DNA of 52,196 nucleotides from an uncultured Prevotellaceae bacterium (GCA_902776545.1 CACYQO010000061.1:1-52196), one strand, 5' to 3'. Counted from the stretch's first letter, positions 7,105 through 15,905 are shown. Notes: a model not told the origin generated them from the letters alone. Numbers and translations: made by a program.

Positions 7105-8509
7105 TGCTCTCCCACAGACGGATGAAGAAGTTGGCACGCATGCGTTCCGGCAAGTCTGTCAGTGCTACGGCCTGTCGCTCGTCGTCGAGGAACACCTTCT
7201 TCATTCTCAGTGCCACCCCCTCATCGTAAAAGAACGCATTGGCTTCGAAATTGTTCTCGAAACTGCGGAAGTCGAGGTTTGTGGAACCACAGGTGCTGAC
7301 GGCATCGTCGCACACCATCACCTTTGAATGGAGGAAGCCTGACTGATACAGACTCACCTTCACACCAGCCTCAGCCACCTCACGCAGATAACTGCGACTG
7401 GCCCACTCCACAAAACGGGCATCGCTGTGTCGAGGACAGAGCACACGCACATCGACACCTGCCAGCGCTACCGTCTTCAAGGCGAAGAGCACAGGGTCGT
7501 TGGGCAGGAAATAAGGTGTCTCGAGATAGAGGTAACGACGGGCACCCGTGATGATACGAACGAAGCCCTGCATAATTTCTGGATAAGGCGTGACTGGACC
7601 ACTGGTGACCACCTGAATGAGACAGTTGTTGACAATCTGTTCTCCCGTTTCAGAAATATGCTGTGGATAGAACTTACGGTCGGAGAGCAGGGTACGGTCT
7701 ACGAAATACCAGTCAACGAGGAATGCCCGTTGCAAGGCGTTGACAGCGCCACCCGTCACCCTGAGCATCGTGTCACGCCAAGGTTGTCCGTTAGAACCTT
7801 TCACATATCGCAGGGCGAAGTTCATACCGCCGATGAATCCTACTTGGCCGTCGATGACGATGATCTTGCGGTGGTTACGGTAGTTTACCTTACTCGTGAA
7901 CGACGGGAAGTGCACAGGCATGAACGCCACCACCTCGATGCCTTCCTCACGCATCCGTTCAAAGAAATGTCGCTTGACATTCCAGCAGCCCACATCGTCG
8001 TAGATCACTCGTATCTCCACTCCCTCACGAGCCTTGGCGATAAGTGCATCGGCAATCAGCGTACCCAGAGCATCGTCGGCAAAGATATACATGTCCACGT
8101 GGATATGACTACGGGCCTTACTGATCTCCTGCAACAAGGCTGGGAAGAACTGATAGCCGTCGGTATAGATGCCCACCTCATTATCTTTGAAAGGCAGGGC
8201 GAGGTTCTGATTGATGAAGAGGTCGATGAGCGGTTTCTGTTTCTCTGGCAGACGGAGGTTCTGCTGTTCGACAAACTCCAGCATGGAGCGTTTCGTCAAC
8301 TGGTTCATGCTCCGTTCGCTGACATAGCGTTCCTTGCGGGTGTTGATGCCGAAGAAGAGGTAGAACACGACACCTGCCACCGGCACAAACCAGATCACCA
8401 GCGCCCAGGCAAGGGTCTTGGCTGGCTGGCGGTTGTCGAGCACCACGTGGATAATAGCCAAGATGGCGATCAGCTGCGAGACGATGACAAATATAACGTT
8501 CCAACTCAT
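7076..8509 (-). CDS. cls: cardiolipin synthase (two-PLD-domain phospholipase D family)
   Basis: The 477-aa membrane protein has two N-terminal transmembrane helices (about 5-24 and 34-53), then two phospholipase D active sites: H213-x-K215-x4-D220 (NHRKIIVID) and H394-x-K396-x4-D401 (LHSKVMVCDD). These join phosphatidyl groups into cardiolipin at the inner membrane. Length and topology match bacterial ClsA types. It lies 32 nt downstream of dnaG on the same strand, with a triple CAAAGTT tandem repeat in the gap, so it is probably cotranscribed. Confidence 0.92.
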   Translation of the reverse strand: MSWNVIFVIVSQLIAILAIIHVVLDNRQPAKTLAWALVIWFVPVAGVVFYLFFGINTRKERYVSERSMNQLTKRSMLEFVEQQNLRLPEKQKPLIDLFINQNLALPFKDNEVGIYTDGYQFFPALLQEISKARSHIHVDMYIFADDALGTLIADALIAKAREGVEIRVIYDDVGCWNVKRHFFERMREEGIEVVAFMPVHFPSFTSKVNYRNHRKIIVIDGQVGFIGGMNFALRYVKGSNGQPWRDTMLRVTGGAVNALQRAFLVDWYFVDRTLLSDRKFYPQHISETGEQIVNNCLIQVVTSGPVTPYPEIMQGFVRIITGARRYLYLETPYFLPNDPVLFALKTVALAGVDVRVLCPRHSDARFVEWASRSYLREVAEAGVKVSLYQSGFLHSKVMVCDDAVSTCGSTNLDFRSFENNFEANAFFYDEGVALRMKKVFLDDERQAVALTDLPERMRANFFIRLWESITRLMAPLF

Positions 8510-8541
8510 GGACTTTGAACTTTGAACTTTGAGCTTTATGA

Positions 8542-10692
8542 TTACCTGATGACATCGTTACCAAGCTGGCGGGCAAGGGCGTCACGGATCTGCTGGGTGT
8601 CACGGAACTCCTCCAGCAGCTGTTTCATCCGTTCCATGTCGCTGCCAACGGTCTTCAACTGGGCCTGAATCTCCTTGAGCCGTTTCTCGATGATGTCCAT
8701 CCGAAGGTCAAGTACGAGATGGAGCACACGCTGACGAAGACCACCCTCCCGTTCCTTGGGTTGGAAGCCAGGTGTCAGCTGATGACGGTCGATGGCCAGG
8801 TCTGCTGCCAGAGAACTGATGGCGATGTCTGGATGGCGCTTGAAAAACTCCTCCGACTTGAAGCCCTCCTCGCCGCTATGGGCAGCCGCCTCAGAGAGGA
8901 TCTGATTGTAACGGTCATCGTGGAACGACAGGCCGTCTTGTCCCAAGTCGTAGGCGATATACTGCGCCACCGTCAGGTTGATGGTCTGTCCGTCTTCCGT
9001 CTCAATGCCTTCGTAGATGACCTTCTCACCGTCGCGGACAATAGCCTGCACAAGCAGACGTTCGATCTCGGCTACTGGAGAGTTGTTTTGTGGAATGTGG
9101 AATGTGGAATGTGGAATGAGATTACCCTGCCGTACTTCCCCTCCTGAGTAGGAGGGGGCAGGGGTGGTCTGATCCGCCTCCTGACTATTCTCATTCCTCA
9201 TTCCTCCTTCTTGCGTCCCTTCGGTAGCAAGCGTCCTTCGACCGAGAGCCTCATTCCTCGATCTCTCCCTCTCTCGTTCCCGTTCCTTCTCCTCAATGTC
9301 CCTGCTAATCATCCCGTTCATCGAGTTAAGCAGCGTCTGCTCCTTGATGCCCAAGCGCTGGGAGAGTTCGCTGAGGTAGGTGGAACGCAGGATCTGATCT
9401 GGTATGACAGAAATACTTTTTACGATGCCGCCGATGGCTTCAGAACGCTTCACGGGATCGGTCACGTTCTCCACCGTCAGACGGGTTTTGAAGCTAATGA
9501 AGTCTGTAGCGTTTTTCTCGATATAATCCTTAAACTCCTGGGCAGAATGTTTCTTCGAAAACGAGTCAGGATCGTCGCCATCTGGCAACAACAGCACCTT
9601 GATGTTCATACCTTCCGCCAACAGCATGTCCGTACCTCGCATGGTGGCATGGATACCCGCCTCATCACCATCATATAATAAGGTAATATTCTGCGTGAAG
9701 CGACGCAACAGTTTGATCTGATGCACAGAGAGAGCCGTACCAGAGTTGGCGACAACGTTCTCGATGCCACACTGGTGCATGGCAATCACGTCAGTATAGC
9801 CCTCCACCATATAGACACGATCCTCTTTCGCAATGGCCTTCTTCGCCTGATAGAGTCCGTAGAGTTCACGTTCCTTATGATAGATCTCCGAATCAGGAGA
9901 GTTCACGTATTTCTGTTGCACTCCTTTCGTCCTGGAGTCCAGCAATCGTCCTCCAAAAGCCACCACCTTTCCGCTGACGTTCAGCCAAGGGAAAATCACG
10001 CGACCGGAATATCTATCGATGAGTTTACGAGGAACGAGGAAGGAGGAAGGAGGAACGAGATTACTCTCTCCATCAGATTCTACCGAAGCACTATTCTCCT
10101 TCCTCGTTCCTCCTTCCTCATTCCTCGAAATACAAAGTCCCGTTTTCACCAAAAACTCCGCCTTGTATCCCGCCTTTTGGGCGGCGGTGGCCAGGGCGTC
10201 ACGCTTAGGCAGGGCGAAGCCGAGGTTGAATTTCGCGATGATATCGTCGCGGATACCACGACTGCGGAAATATTGTTTACCGATGGCGATGCCGTCAGGA
10301 TCGTTCTTCAGGATATCCTCGAAGTATTTCATCGCCCACTCATTGACGATGAACATCGACTCACGGTCGCTCTGTTCTTTCTTCTCCTCGTCTGTAAGTT
10401 CCTTCTCCTGTATCTCGATATTGTATTTCTTCGCTAACCAGCGCAGGGCCTCAGGATAGGTGATCTGCTCGTGCTTCATCAGGAAGTTGATGGCCGTGCC
10501 ACCCTCACCACAGGCGAAACACTTACAGATCTGCTTCGACGGCGACACCATGAACGACGGGGTCTTATCATCGTGGAACGGACAGAGACCCTTATAGTTC
10601 ACGCCTGCCTTCCGCAATGTCACGAACTCCCCCACCACGTCGACAATGTTCGTGGCGTCCATGATCTTATCTATCGTCAGTCTGTCTATCAT
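8542..10692 (-). CDS. dnaG: DNA primase DnaG with two in-frame inserts
   Basis: The 716-aa primase has an N-terminal zinc-binding domain (C37, H40, C58, C61), the primase core with toprim motifs (YMVEGYTDVIAMHQ, then LLYDGDEAG) and a C-terminal helicase-binding region. It makes RNA primers at the replication fork. Two low-complexity segments are not part of the family. Residues about 189-222 (RNEEGGTRKEN...SSFLVPRK) fall just before DRYSGRVIFPW. Residues about 478-536 (TQEGGMRNEN...QTTPAPSYSGGE) fall in the linker before the C-terminal domain. Both derive from palindromic insertions. The start is fixed by the promoter box at 10699-10708. Confidence 0.95.
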   Translation of the reverse strand: MIDRLTIDKIMDATNIVDVVGEFVTLRKAGVNYKGLCPFHDDKTPSFMVSPSKQICKCFACGEGGTAINFLMKHEQITYPEALRWLAKKYNIEIQEKELTDEEKKEQSDRESMFIVNEWAMKYFEDILKNDPDGIAIGKQYFRSRGIRDDIIAKFNLGFALPKRDALATAAQKAGYKAEFLVKTGLCISRNEEGGTRKENSASVESDGESNLVPPSSFLVPRKLIDRYSGRVIFPWLNVSGKVVAFGGRLLDSRTKGVQQKYVNSPDSEIYHKERELYGLYQAKKAIAKEDRVYMVEGYTDVIAMHQCGIENVVANSGTALSVHQIKLLRRFTQNITLLYDGDEAGIHATMRGTDMLLAEGMNIKVLLLPDGDDPDSFSKKHSAQEFKDYIEKNATDFISFKTRLTVENVTDPVKRSEAIGGIVKSISVIPDQILRSTYLSELSQRLGIKEQTLLNSMNGMISRDIEEKERERERERSRNEALGRRTLATEGTQEGGMRNENSQEADQTTPAPSYSGGEVRQGNLIPHSTFHIPQNNSPVAEIERLLVQAIVRDGEKVIYEGIETEDGQTINLTVAQYIAYDLGQDGLSFHDDRYNQILSEAAAHSGEEGFKSEEFFKRHPDIAISSLAADLAIDRHQLTPGFQPKEREGGLRQRVLHLVLDLRMDIIEKRLKEIQAQLKTVGSDMERMKQLLEEFRDTQQIRDALARQLGNDVIR
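9085..9260. repeat. in-frame inverted-repeat insertion in dnaG (linker site)
   Basis: Tandem TGGAATG units on the left (9091-9120) face CTCATTCCTCATTCCTCC near 9190-9208, and the G/C palindrome module is at 9138-9173. An extra CCTCATTCCTCG lies near 9249-9260, as if a second element had been partly added. The dnaG frame stays open throughout. Confidence 0.8.
10028..10128. repeat. in-frame inverted-repeat insertion in dnaG (core site)
   Basis: CGAGGAACGAGGAAGGAGGA and its continuation pair with the inverse arm ending in CCTTCCTCATTCCTCG. The centre is short and lacks the CCCCTCC palindrome. The dnaG frame stays open. Confidence 0.83.
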
Positions 10693-10698
10693 TTTGGA

Positions 10699-10708
10699 TG
10701 CAAAGATA
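10699..10708 (-). promoter_or_regulatory. promoter of dnaG
   Basis: TATCTTTGCA on the minus strand, 6 nt from the ATG; nearly leaderless. Confidence 0.68.
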
Positions 10709-10826
10709 ACACATTAAAATTTATCCACCAAATTAATTCGCCAATATTGTTGTATAAAATCGACGGGAAAAGTTAATTTATTAAAATTCAGAAAGAGGTT
10801 TCACCTATCTTATAAGAAAAAATGAG

Positions 10827-10836
10827 TACCTTTGTC
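10827..10836 (+). promoter_or_regulatory. promoter of the phosphatase pair
   Basis: TACCTTTGTC, 17 nt before the ATG at 10854. No promoter-like sequence is seen between the two phosphatase genes. Confidence 0.6.
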
Positions 10837-10853
10837 GCTCAATTTATAGATGT

Positions 10854-12200
10854 ATGAGACCATTAAGCTTATTCAATGTACAAAAACTTGCACGGATTTT
10901 CGTAGTCGGTATGCTGCTGATGGGCACCATGACGGCGTCAGGGCAGACCGTAGTCGAGGAACTGAAGGCCGACCCTAACCGTGCGGCTGGCAACTTCTAC
11001 GCCCTCCCTATCGGCAAAATGCCGAAGGATACGCCTGCCCCTGAGGGCAAGAAACCTTTCTACATCAATCACTATGGCTGTCCTGGCTCTTATTATCGTG
11101 AGACGGAATCCGTCTATGAGGAGCCTTATGCCGTGTTTGCCAAGGCCGACAGTCTGGGCAAACTGACGAAACTGGGACAGGAGGTGAAAAAACGTCTCGA
11201 GTTGTTGCGTAGCGACGCCAAGGGCCGCTTCGGCGAACTAACGTCGAAGGGAGTCGAGCAAAGCCATGAACAAATCCGGCAGATTGTGCAGCGCTTCCCT
11301 GACATGGTCACATCCGACAGCTATTTCAGCAGCCGCAGCACTGTACAGAACAACTGTATAATGACGGCCCAAGAGGCGATGGTGCATTTGTCTTCGCTGG
11401 TCCAGCCACTCGACATCAACCTCACCTCCTCACATAAGGACAACCGCTTCATAGATCCTCAAGACAAGGCGCTACAGGCCCTTTGTTGGGATTCGCTGAC
11501 ACAAGCCCGCTACGACCGTTTCATGGCCCTTAACACGGGTAACGCCCGCCTGATGAAGTCACTCTTCAACGACCAGAACTATTTGATCAAAGAGACTGAC
11601 CCCGCAGCGCTGAGCCGCCAGCTCTATGTACTTGCAGGCAGCATCCAACACACCGACCTTGCCGGTCAGGTGACACTATACGATCTCTTCACCCCTGAAG
11701 AAATCATGAGCCACTGGAAGAAACTGAACGCCAAATACTACATCACAAACGGCGCCTGCACCCTGAACGGAAGTAAGCAACCATTCATGCAGCGCGCCAC
11801 CCTGCGTAACATGATCCACATGGGCGACAGTGTGCAAAAACGTGTATCCCCCATGGCCCACTTGCGCTTCACCCACGAGAACGTGGTGATGGCATTGGCC
11901 TGTCTGATGGAACTCGACAACTGCGGACTGCAGACCGACAACCTCGACTCTCTTGCCGACATGGGATGGAAATGCTACCGCATTGCACCACTCGGCGGCA
12001 GCATCGCGATGATTCACTACCGCAGTGAGGTGGGCGATCGAGACGTGCTCGTGAAGGTATTGCTGAACGGGGAGGAGGCCCGTCTGCCCATCGAGACTGA
12101 CTGCGCACCCTATTACCACTGGAACGATGTGAAACGTTATTACCTGCGCAAACTCTACCGTTACGAGAATATCCGACTGAACGAAAAGGTAAAGAAGTAA
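10854..12200 (+). CDS. secreted histidine-acid-phosphatase-like protein, probable pseudoenzyme
   Basis: The 448-aa protein has a signal peptide (cleavage near TASGQT) and aligns end to end with its downstream neighbour (PxPEGKKPFYI, LTKLGQEV/LTPTGERV, GACKLNG-like, LRFTHEN, ETDCAPYYHW). The catalytic RHGxR of the family is replaced: where the paralog has HYGRHGSR, this one has HYGCPGSY, so the nucleophile His and both Arg are gone. The later HD is HE, and the conserved PRC is NNC. A phytase/acid-phosphatase activity is therefore unlikely; a binding or regulatory role is possible. It forms an operon with the intact paralog. Confidence 0.82.
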   Translation: MRPLSLFNVQKLARIFVVGMLLMGTMTASGQTVVEELKADPNRAAGNFYALPIGKMPKDTPAPEGKKPFYINHYGCPGSYYRETESVYEEPYAVFAKADSLGKLTKLGQEVKKRLELLRSDAKGRFGELTSKGVEQSHEQIRQIVQRFPDMVTSDSYFSSRSTVQNNCIMTAQEAMVHLSSLVQPLDINLTSSHKDNRFIDPQDKALQALCWDSLTQARYDRFMALNTGNARLMKSLFNDQNYLIKETDPAALSRQLYVLAGSIQHTDLAGQVTLYDLFTPEEIMSHWKKLNAKYYITNGACTLNGSKQPFMQRATLRNMIHMGDSVQKRVSPMAHLRFTHENVVMALACLMELDNCGLQTDNLDSLADMGWKCYRIAPLGGSIAMIHYRSEVGDRDVLVKVLLNGEEARLPIETDCAPYYHWNDVKRYYLRKLYRYENIRLNEKVKK

Positions 12201-12215
12201 TGAATTATTGAAAGT

Positions 12216-13532
12216 ATGGAAAAAACGATATATACATTATTCAGAAAAGTGCTGGTATTAAGTGTTTCACTTTTTTGCCTTCTTACCTTTTCACCTTCAT
12301 ACGCCCAGACGGTGAGGGACATCATCATCAAGAAACCCACATACGCTTCGTGCAACTACGACACATACCCCGACAATATCCCTGACAACCTGACGCCGTC
12401 GCCCGAGGGCAAGAAACCATTCTACATCTCGCATTACGGCCGTCACGGATCGCGCTATATCAGCAGCCGAAGCGGATACGACATTCCCTTCAAGATGATT
12501 GCCCATGCAGACAGCGTCAATGAGCTGACGCCTACCGGCGAACGTGTATTAGCCGAGATGAAGCTTATCATGGCCGACACAGAGAAACGCTGGGGCGAAC
12601 TCACAACCTATGGCAAGGAACAACACCGCAAGATAGCCAAGAAAATGGTGGAGCGCTTTCCAGAGGTATTCAGCGGCGATGCGCGCGTCAGAAGTGTCAG
12701 CACCACCGTGCCACGATGCATCATATCAATGGGCATCGCCATGATACAGATGAAGCAGATGAACCCCAAGCTGCGCATCACAATGGAGGCCTCAGAACGC
12801 AACCAATGGTATTTGAATCACCAGAATCCCAAGCTGCGTAAGGGCTATATGACCCCTGAGGCAAGAAAAGCCTACGACGCCTATATTTCCAGTCGACTGG
12901 GCAACAGCCGGCTGATGGAACTTATCTTCAAGAACCCCGATATCGTGAAAGAGATCGTCAATGAGGAGCAGTTCAATTACTATCTCATGAAGATGGGACT
13001 CTTTCAGCAGCATACACGCCTCTGGAAGAACACCTATCTGCAGGACCTTTTTGAGACCGACGAGCTATACCAGATGTGGCAGATAGACAATGCCCTCTGG
13101 TATATCCAGCACGGCGCCTGCAAACTGAACGGCGGAATGCAGCCCACCAGCCAGAAGCCTCTGCTGCGACAACTCATTGCCGACGCCGACAGCTGCATCA
13201 GGCTCGACAAGCCTGGCGCCCAGCTGCGCTACGGCCACGATACGGTGCTGCTGCCATTGGTCTGTCTGATTGGCATCAATGGCTATGATCTGGCTACTGA
13301 CAACCTCGATGAACTCGAAGAGAAGGGTTGGTGGTGCTCCAGTGTTTTCCCCATGGCTGCGAACCTGCAGTTCATTTTCTATCGCAGCAGCCCAAAAGAT
13401 AAGGATGTGCTCATGAAGGTGCTGTTGAACGAACAGGAAGCCACACTGCCTATCGCTACAGACTGCGCACCCTATTACCACTGGGCCGATGTCCGTAGCT
13501 ACTGCATGGGAAAACTGGATAATAATCCCTGA
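12216..13532 (+). CDS. secreted histidine-type acid phosphatase/phytase family protein
   Basis: The 438-aa protein has a signal peptide (cleavage near SYAQ), the catalytic RHGSR (76-80) and the C-terminal HD (H341, D342 in LRYGHDTVLL). Family members hydrolyse phosphomonoesters, including inositol phosphates, in the periplasm or at the surface. It starts 15 nt after the degenerate paralog, which suggests tandem duplication followed by loss of catalysis in the first copy. The substrate is not determinable. Confidence 0.85.
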   Translation: MEKTIYTLFRKVLVLSVSLFCLLTFSPSYAQTVRDIIIKKPTYASCNYDTYPDNIPDNLTPSPEGKKPFYISHYGRHGSRYISSRSGYDIPFKMIAHADSVNELTPTGERVLAEMKLIMADTEKRWGELTTYGKEQHRKIAKKMVERFPEVFSGDARVRSVSTTVPRCIISMGIAMIQMKQMNPKLRITMEASERNQWYLNHQNPKLRKGYMTPEARKAYDAYISSRLGNSRLMELIFKNPDIVKEIVNEEQFNYYLMKMGLFQQHTRLWKNTYLQDLFETDELYQMWQIDNALWYIQHGACKLNGGMQPTSQKPLLRQLIADADSCIRLDKPGAQLRYGHDTVLLPLVCLIGINGYDLATDNLDELEEKGWWCSSVFPMAANLQFIFYRSSPKDKDVLMKVLLNEQEATLPIATDCAPYYHWADVRSYCMGKLDNNP

Positions 13533-13537
13533 TTATA

Positions 13538-13912
13538 TCACGGTTTCATGAATACGAAGTAGACGGCTGCCACGAGACAGAGAGCAGCTGCAGCGTGGTT
13601 CCAGTGCATTTGTTCGTGCTGGAAGATCAAGTTCGCAATGACAGCGAACACCACCAGTGAGATACACTCCTGGATGACCTTCAGCTGTACGAGGTTGAAG
13701 GGTCCGCCATTGTCTACAAAACCCAGACGATTGGCAGGAACCTGACAGCAATACTCGAAAAAAGCAATCATCCACGAAAAGGCAATCACAAGGTATAGTG
13801 GCCAATTGGTGGATACACCTGACTGCTGGAGGCGCAGGTGACCATACCAGGCGAAGGTCATAAACACATTGCTCATAATGAGCAGAAGAATCGTATAAAT
13901 ACCGTTTGTCAT
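13538..13912 (-). CDS. DMT family membrane protein (DUF486)
   Basis: The 124-aa protein has four hydrophobic helices and the DUF486 signature (SNVFMTFAWYGHL, then FEYCCQVPANRLG and FNLVQLKVIQE). Members are small drug/metabolite-transporter-like inner-membrane proteins with unknown substrate. A GTG at 13927 would add five residues; the ATG at 13912 matches the family start and leaves a normal leader after the promoter. It is convergent with the phosphatase pair, with a 5-nt gap. Confidence 0.88.
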   Translation of the reverse strand: MTNGIYTILLLIMSNVFMTFAWYGHLRLQQSGVSTNWPLYLVIAFSWMIAFFEYCCQVPANRLGFVDNGGPFNLVQLKVIQECISLVVFAVIANLIFQHEQMHWNHAAAALCLVAAVYFVFMKP

Positions 13913-13935
13913 ACGTCTGTCATGCACTTAAACGG

Positions 13936-13945
13936 TGCAAAGATA
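13936..13945 (-). promoter_or_regulatory. promoter of the DUF486 gene
   Basis: TATCTTTGCA on the minus strand, 23 nt before the ATG at 13912. Confidence 0.65.
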
Positions 13946-13954
13946 CGAAAAAAT

Positions 13955-14017
13955 GTCCACAAAAGTCACAAATCGCACAAAAACTTCATCAATTTCGTGT
14001 TCTTTGTGTCCTTTCTG
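13955..14017. repeat. inverted-repeat island with CACAAA-type arms
   Basis: GTCCACAAAAGTCACAAA and more on the left face TTCGTGTTCTTTGTGTCC on the right. The arms are imperfect tandem CACAAAG units, of the same design as the other islands. It sits between divergent promoters. Confidence 0.5.
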
Positions 14018-14029
14018 AATAAAAAACAC

Positions 14030-14039
14030 TATCTTTGTA
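14030..14039 (+). promoter_or_regulatory. promoter of the sensor gene
   Basis: TATCTTTGTA, 24 nt before the ATG at 14064. Confidence 0.6.
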
Positions 14040-14063
14040 GCCACATTTGAAACCCGAACTGAA

Positions 14064-15029
14064 ATGAGAAAGATCTTTATACCCATCATCATGCTACTCA
14101 CGGCCATAGGCATGAGAGCCCAGAAGACACGTACCTTATTATATATATTAATAGTGATGCTTTTGGTCTCATGTACCGAAGAGAAGGTATATAAGATAGG
14201 GGTGGCACAGTGCTCAAAAGGGCCTTGGCGCGAGAAAGTGAACCAAGAAATGCTTGCAGCCCAGCATTTATACGAGCACGATGTCAAGGTCAGCATCGCC
14301 AATTCGGTTGATGACCCTGAATTGCAGGCTCATCTGATAGATAGTCTGGCTCAGACGGACATTGACCTGATGGTGGTTGCTCCCTATGAAGATATTCAGA
14401 TTATCAATGATGCCATAGCCCGGGTCCTAAAGGCTGGTATCCCTGTTGTCAGTTTTGACCGCAAGACCAGTGCAGACTATACGGCCTTTATTGGTGGCAA
14501 TAACGTCGAGGCAGGATATATCGTGGGCCAGTATATTGCCTCGATGGTCAGAAGCAAAAATCAACCGAAGGGCAGGAAGCCTCTGGTGGTAGAGATTACA
14601 GGTTTGTTGAGTAGCACACCAGCCCTTGAGCGTCATCGCGGTTTTGAATCAGCCATGAAAGCCTTACCAGAGGTGGAGTATGTCTGTCGGATAAGCGACT
14701 GGTCGAGTGACGCATCCTGCAACATTGTTACCCAATTGATTGATTCACTCCGACAGTCTGACATCAGTCAACTGGATAACACCTTTGTGTTCTGTCACAA
14801 CGACGGTATGGCAACGGGGGTATATAAAGCTGTGGTAGAGCAGGACATCGAGGGCCGTATTAAGATCCTTGGAATTGACGGTATGCCTGGCGAGGGGTTG
14901 GATTATGTAAAATTGGGGCATCAGATAGGTACCTATTATTATCCTACTCATGGCGAAAAGATTATCAGGCTTGCACTTGATATTTTGACGGGCAGGCCTT
15001 ATGAACGCGAAAATTGTCGTCACGCCTGA
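14064..15029 (+). CDS. periplasmic sugar-binding-like sensor (Peripla_BP_4), 5' part of a split regulator
   Basis: The 321-aa product is a LacI/RbsB-type substrate-binding domain (KIGVAQCSKGPWR, VSFDRKTSADYTAFIGGNNVEAG, FCHNDGMATGVYKA, ILGIDGMPGEG). This is the sensor type found at the N-terminus of hybrid two-component regulators of fructan loci such as Bacteroides BT1754. The N-terminus is odd: MRKIFIPIIMLLTAIGMRAQ is a full signal peptide, and directly after it comes a second, lipoprotein-like one (LLYILIVMLLVSC). The frame ends at PYEREN and the next frame (+1) continues with IVVTPDNVDLVM, so this looks like the front half of one gene broken by a frameshift. It may still be a functional separate protein. 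Confidence 0.75.
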   Translation: MRKIFIPIIMLLTAIGMRAQKTRTLLYILIVMLLVSCTEEKVYKIGVAQCSKGPWREKVNQEMLAAQHLYEHDVKVSIANSVDDPELQAHLIDSLAQTDIDLMVVAPYEDIQIINDAIARVLKAGIPVVSFDRKTSADYTAFIGGNNVEAGYIVGQYIASMVRSKNQPKGRKPLVVEITGLLSSTPALERHRGFESAMKALPEVEYVCRISDWSSDASCNIVTQLIDSLRQSDISQLDNTFVFCHNDGMATGVYKAVVEQDIEGRIKILGIDGMPGEGLDYVKLGHQIGTYYYPTHGEKIIRLALDILTGRPYERENCRHA

Positions 15030-15648
15030 CAATGTAGACTTGGTCATGACCGAGGCTTCAGAACTGATGAAGCAGAATGATGATTTGGTGACCATTCACG
15101 ACAAACTGGAGAACTCAATGGTGCTTTACAATACACAGCACAAGGTACTTGTGGGTAGTTTTGTGACTATTGCTGTTCTGCTCTTGGCAATTATCATGAT
15201 ACTATTTGCATTGTGGTTGACGAAAAAGAATATACGTAAACGTCAGAGCATGAATGTGGAGCAGACGCTGTTCTATACCGATGCCAGCAATCGGCGCCTT
15301 CATGAGATATTCGTTACGTCTACAGAAGAGATGCCTGTCCCCAAGAGTCAGGACATGTTGTTTGCAGAACAACTGAATGAGGCTATCCGTAAAAACATGT
15401 CTAATCCCAACCTCAAGATGGATAATCTTGGCGAGGAGATGGGACTGAGCCGTGTACAGCTCTACAGGAAAGTAAAGGCCATAACAGGACAGACGCCTGT
15501 GGAACTGTTACGGCAAATGAGACTGACATCGACCACGAAGACTGTAGGCGAGATAGCGTATGAGGTGGGCTTTGGCACCCCTGGATATTTTTCAACTTGC
15601 TTTAAAAAACAGTTTGGTAAGTATCCGACAGAGCTAAGAGCGGAATAG
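15001..15648 (+). CDS. membrane-anchored AraC-family regulator, 3' part of the split regulator
   Basis: The 215-aa frame has a coiled segment, one transmembrane helix (about residues 50-72, VGSFVTIAVLLLAIIMILFA) and a C-terminal AraC helix-turn-helix (LGLSRVQLYRKVKAITGQTP, then VGEIAYEVGFGTPGYFSTCF). There is no histidine kinase or receiver domain, unlike hybrid two-component systems of fructan loci. The AraC domain also appears short by several residues between MRL and TTKTVGEIAY, where relatives have the KRAxxLL helix. It overlaps the sensor frame by 29 nt. It is either a decayed regulator, a sequencing artefact or a kinase-less transmembrane regulator. Confidence 0.7.
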   Translation: MNAKIVVTPDNVDLVMTEASELMKQNDDLVTIHDKLENSMVLYNTQHKVLVGSFVTIAVLLLAIIMILFALWLTKKNIRKRQSMNVEQTLFYTDASNRRLHEIFVTSTEEMPVPKSQDMLFAEQLNEAIRKNMSNPNLKMDNLGEEMGLSRVQLYRKVKAITGQTPVELLRQMRLTSTTKTVGEIAYEVGFGTPGYFSTCFKKQFGKYPTELRAE

Positions 15649-15802
15649 TTTTTTTGTTTATAGTTTATTGTTTATAGTTTATAGATGATTACTTGACAAG
15701 CTCATGATGATTTGCAAGCCCTTAACGATCTACAAACCCATCCTAATGATCTGAAGACTATAGAAGTAATTATCTATAAACAAAAAACTATAAACAAAAA
15801 AC
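15648..15802. repeat. inverted-repeat island with GTTTATAG arms, between regulator and susC
   Basis: The left arm (15648-15693) is tandem TTTATAG/TTGTTTATAG and the right arm (15762-15802) is its near-perfect inverse. The centre holds three imperfect direct repeats of the type ATGATnTGCAAGCCC at about 15701, 15721 and 15742. The rest of the gap up to susC holds the susC promoter. Confidence 0.78.
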
Positions 15803-15905
15803 ATTCAGCGCTTGACATTTTTGACATAATAGTCAACGATTGTTACATGAAACATTTTTGCTAGTCGCTGAACGATATTTGCTATATCCGCACGTATTAT
15901 TATTG

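Noticed and set aside
7427-8518. Long plus-strand open frame of 363 codons
   Set aside because: It lies fully opposite the cardiolipin synthase gene, is rich in His, Asp, Arg and Val as expected for an antisense shadow, and shows no family motifs.
15001-15029. Programmed -1 frameshift joining sensor and AraC frames
   Set aside because: The required shift is +1, and no classical slippery heptamer is in the right phase at the overlap; a mutation, an error or independent translation is more likely.
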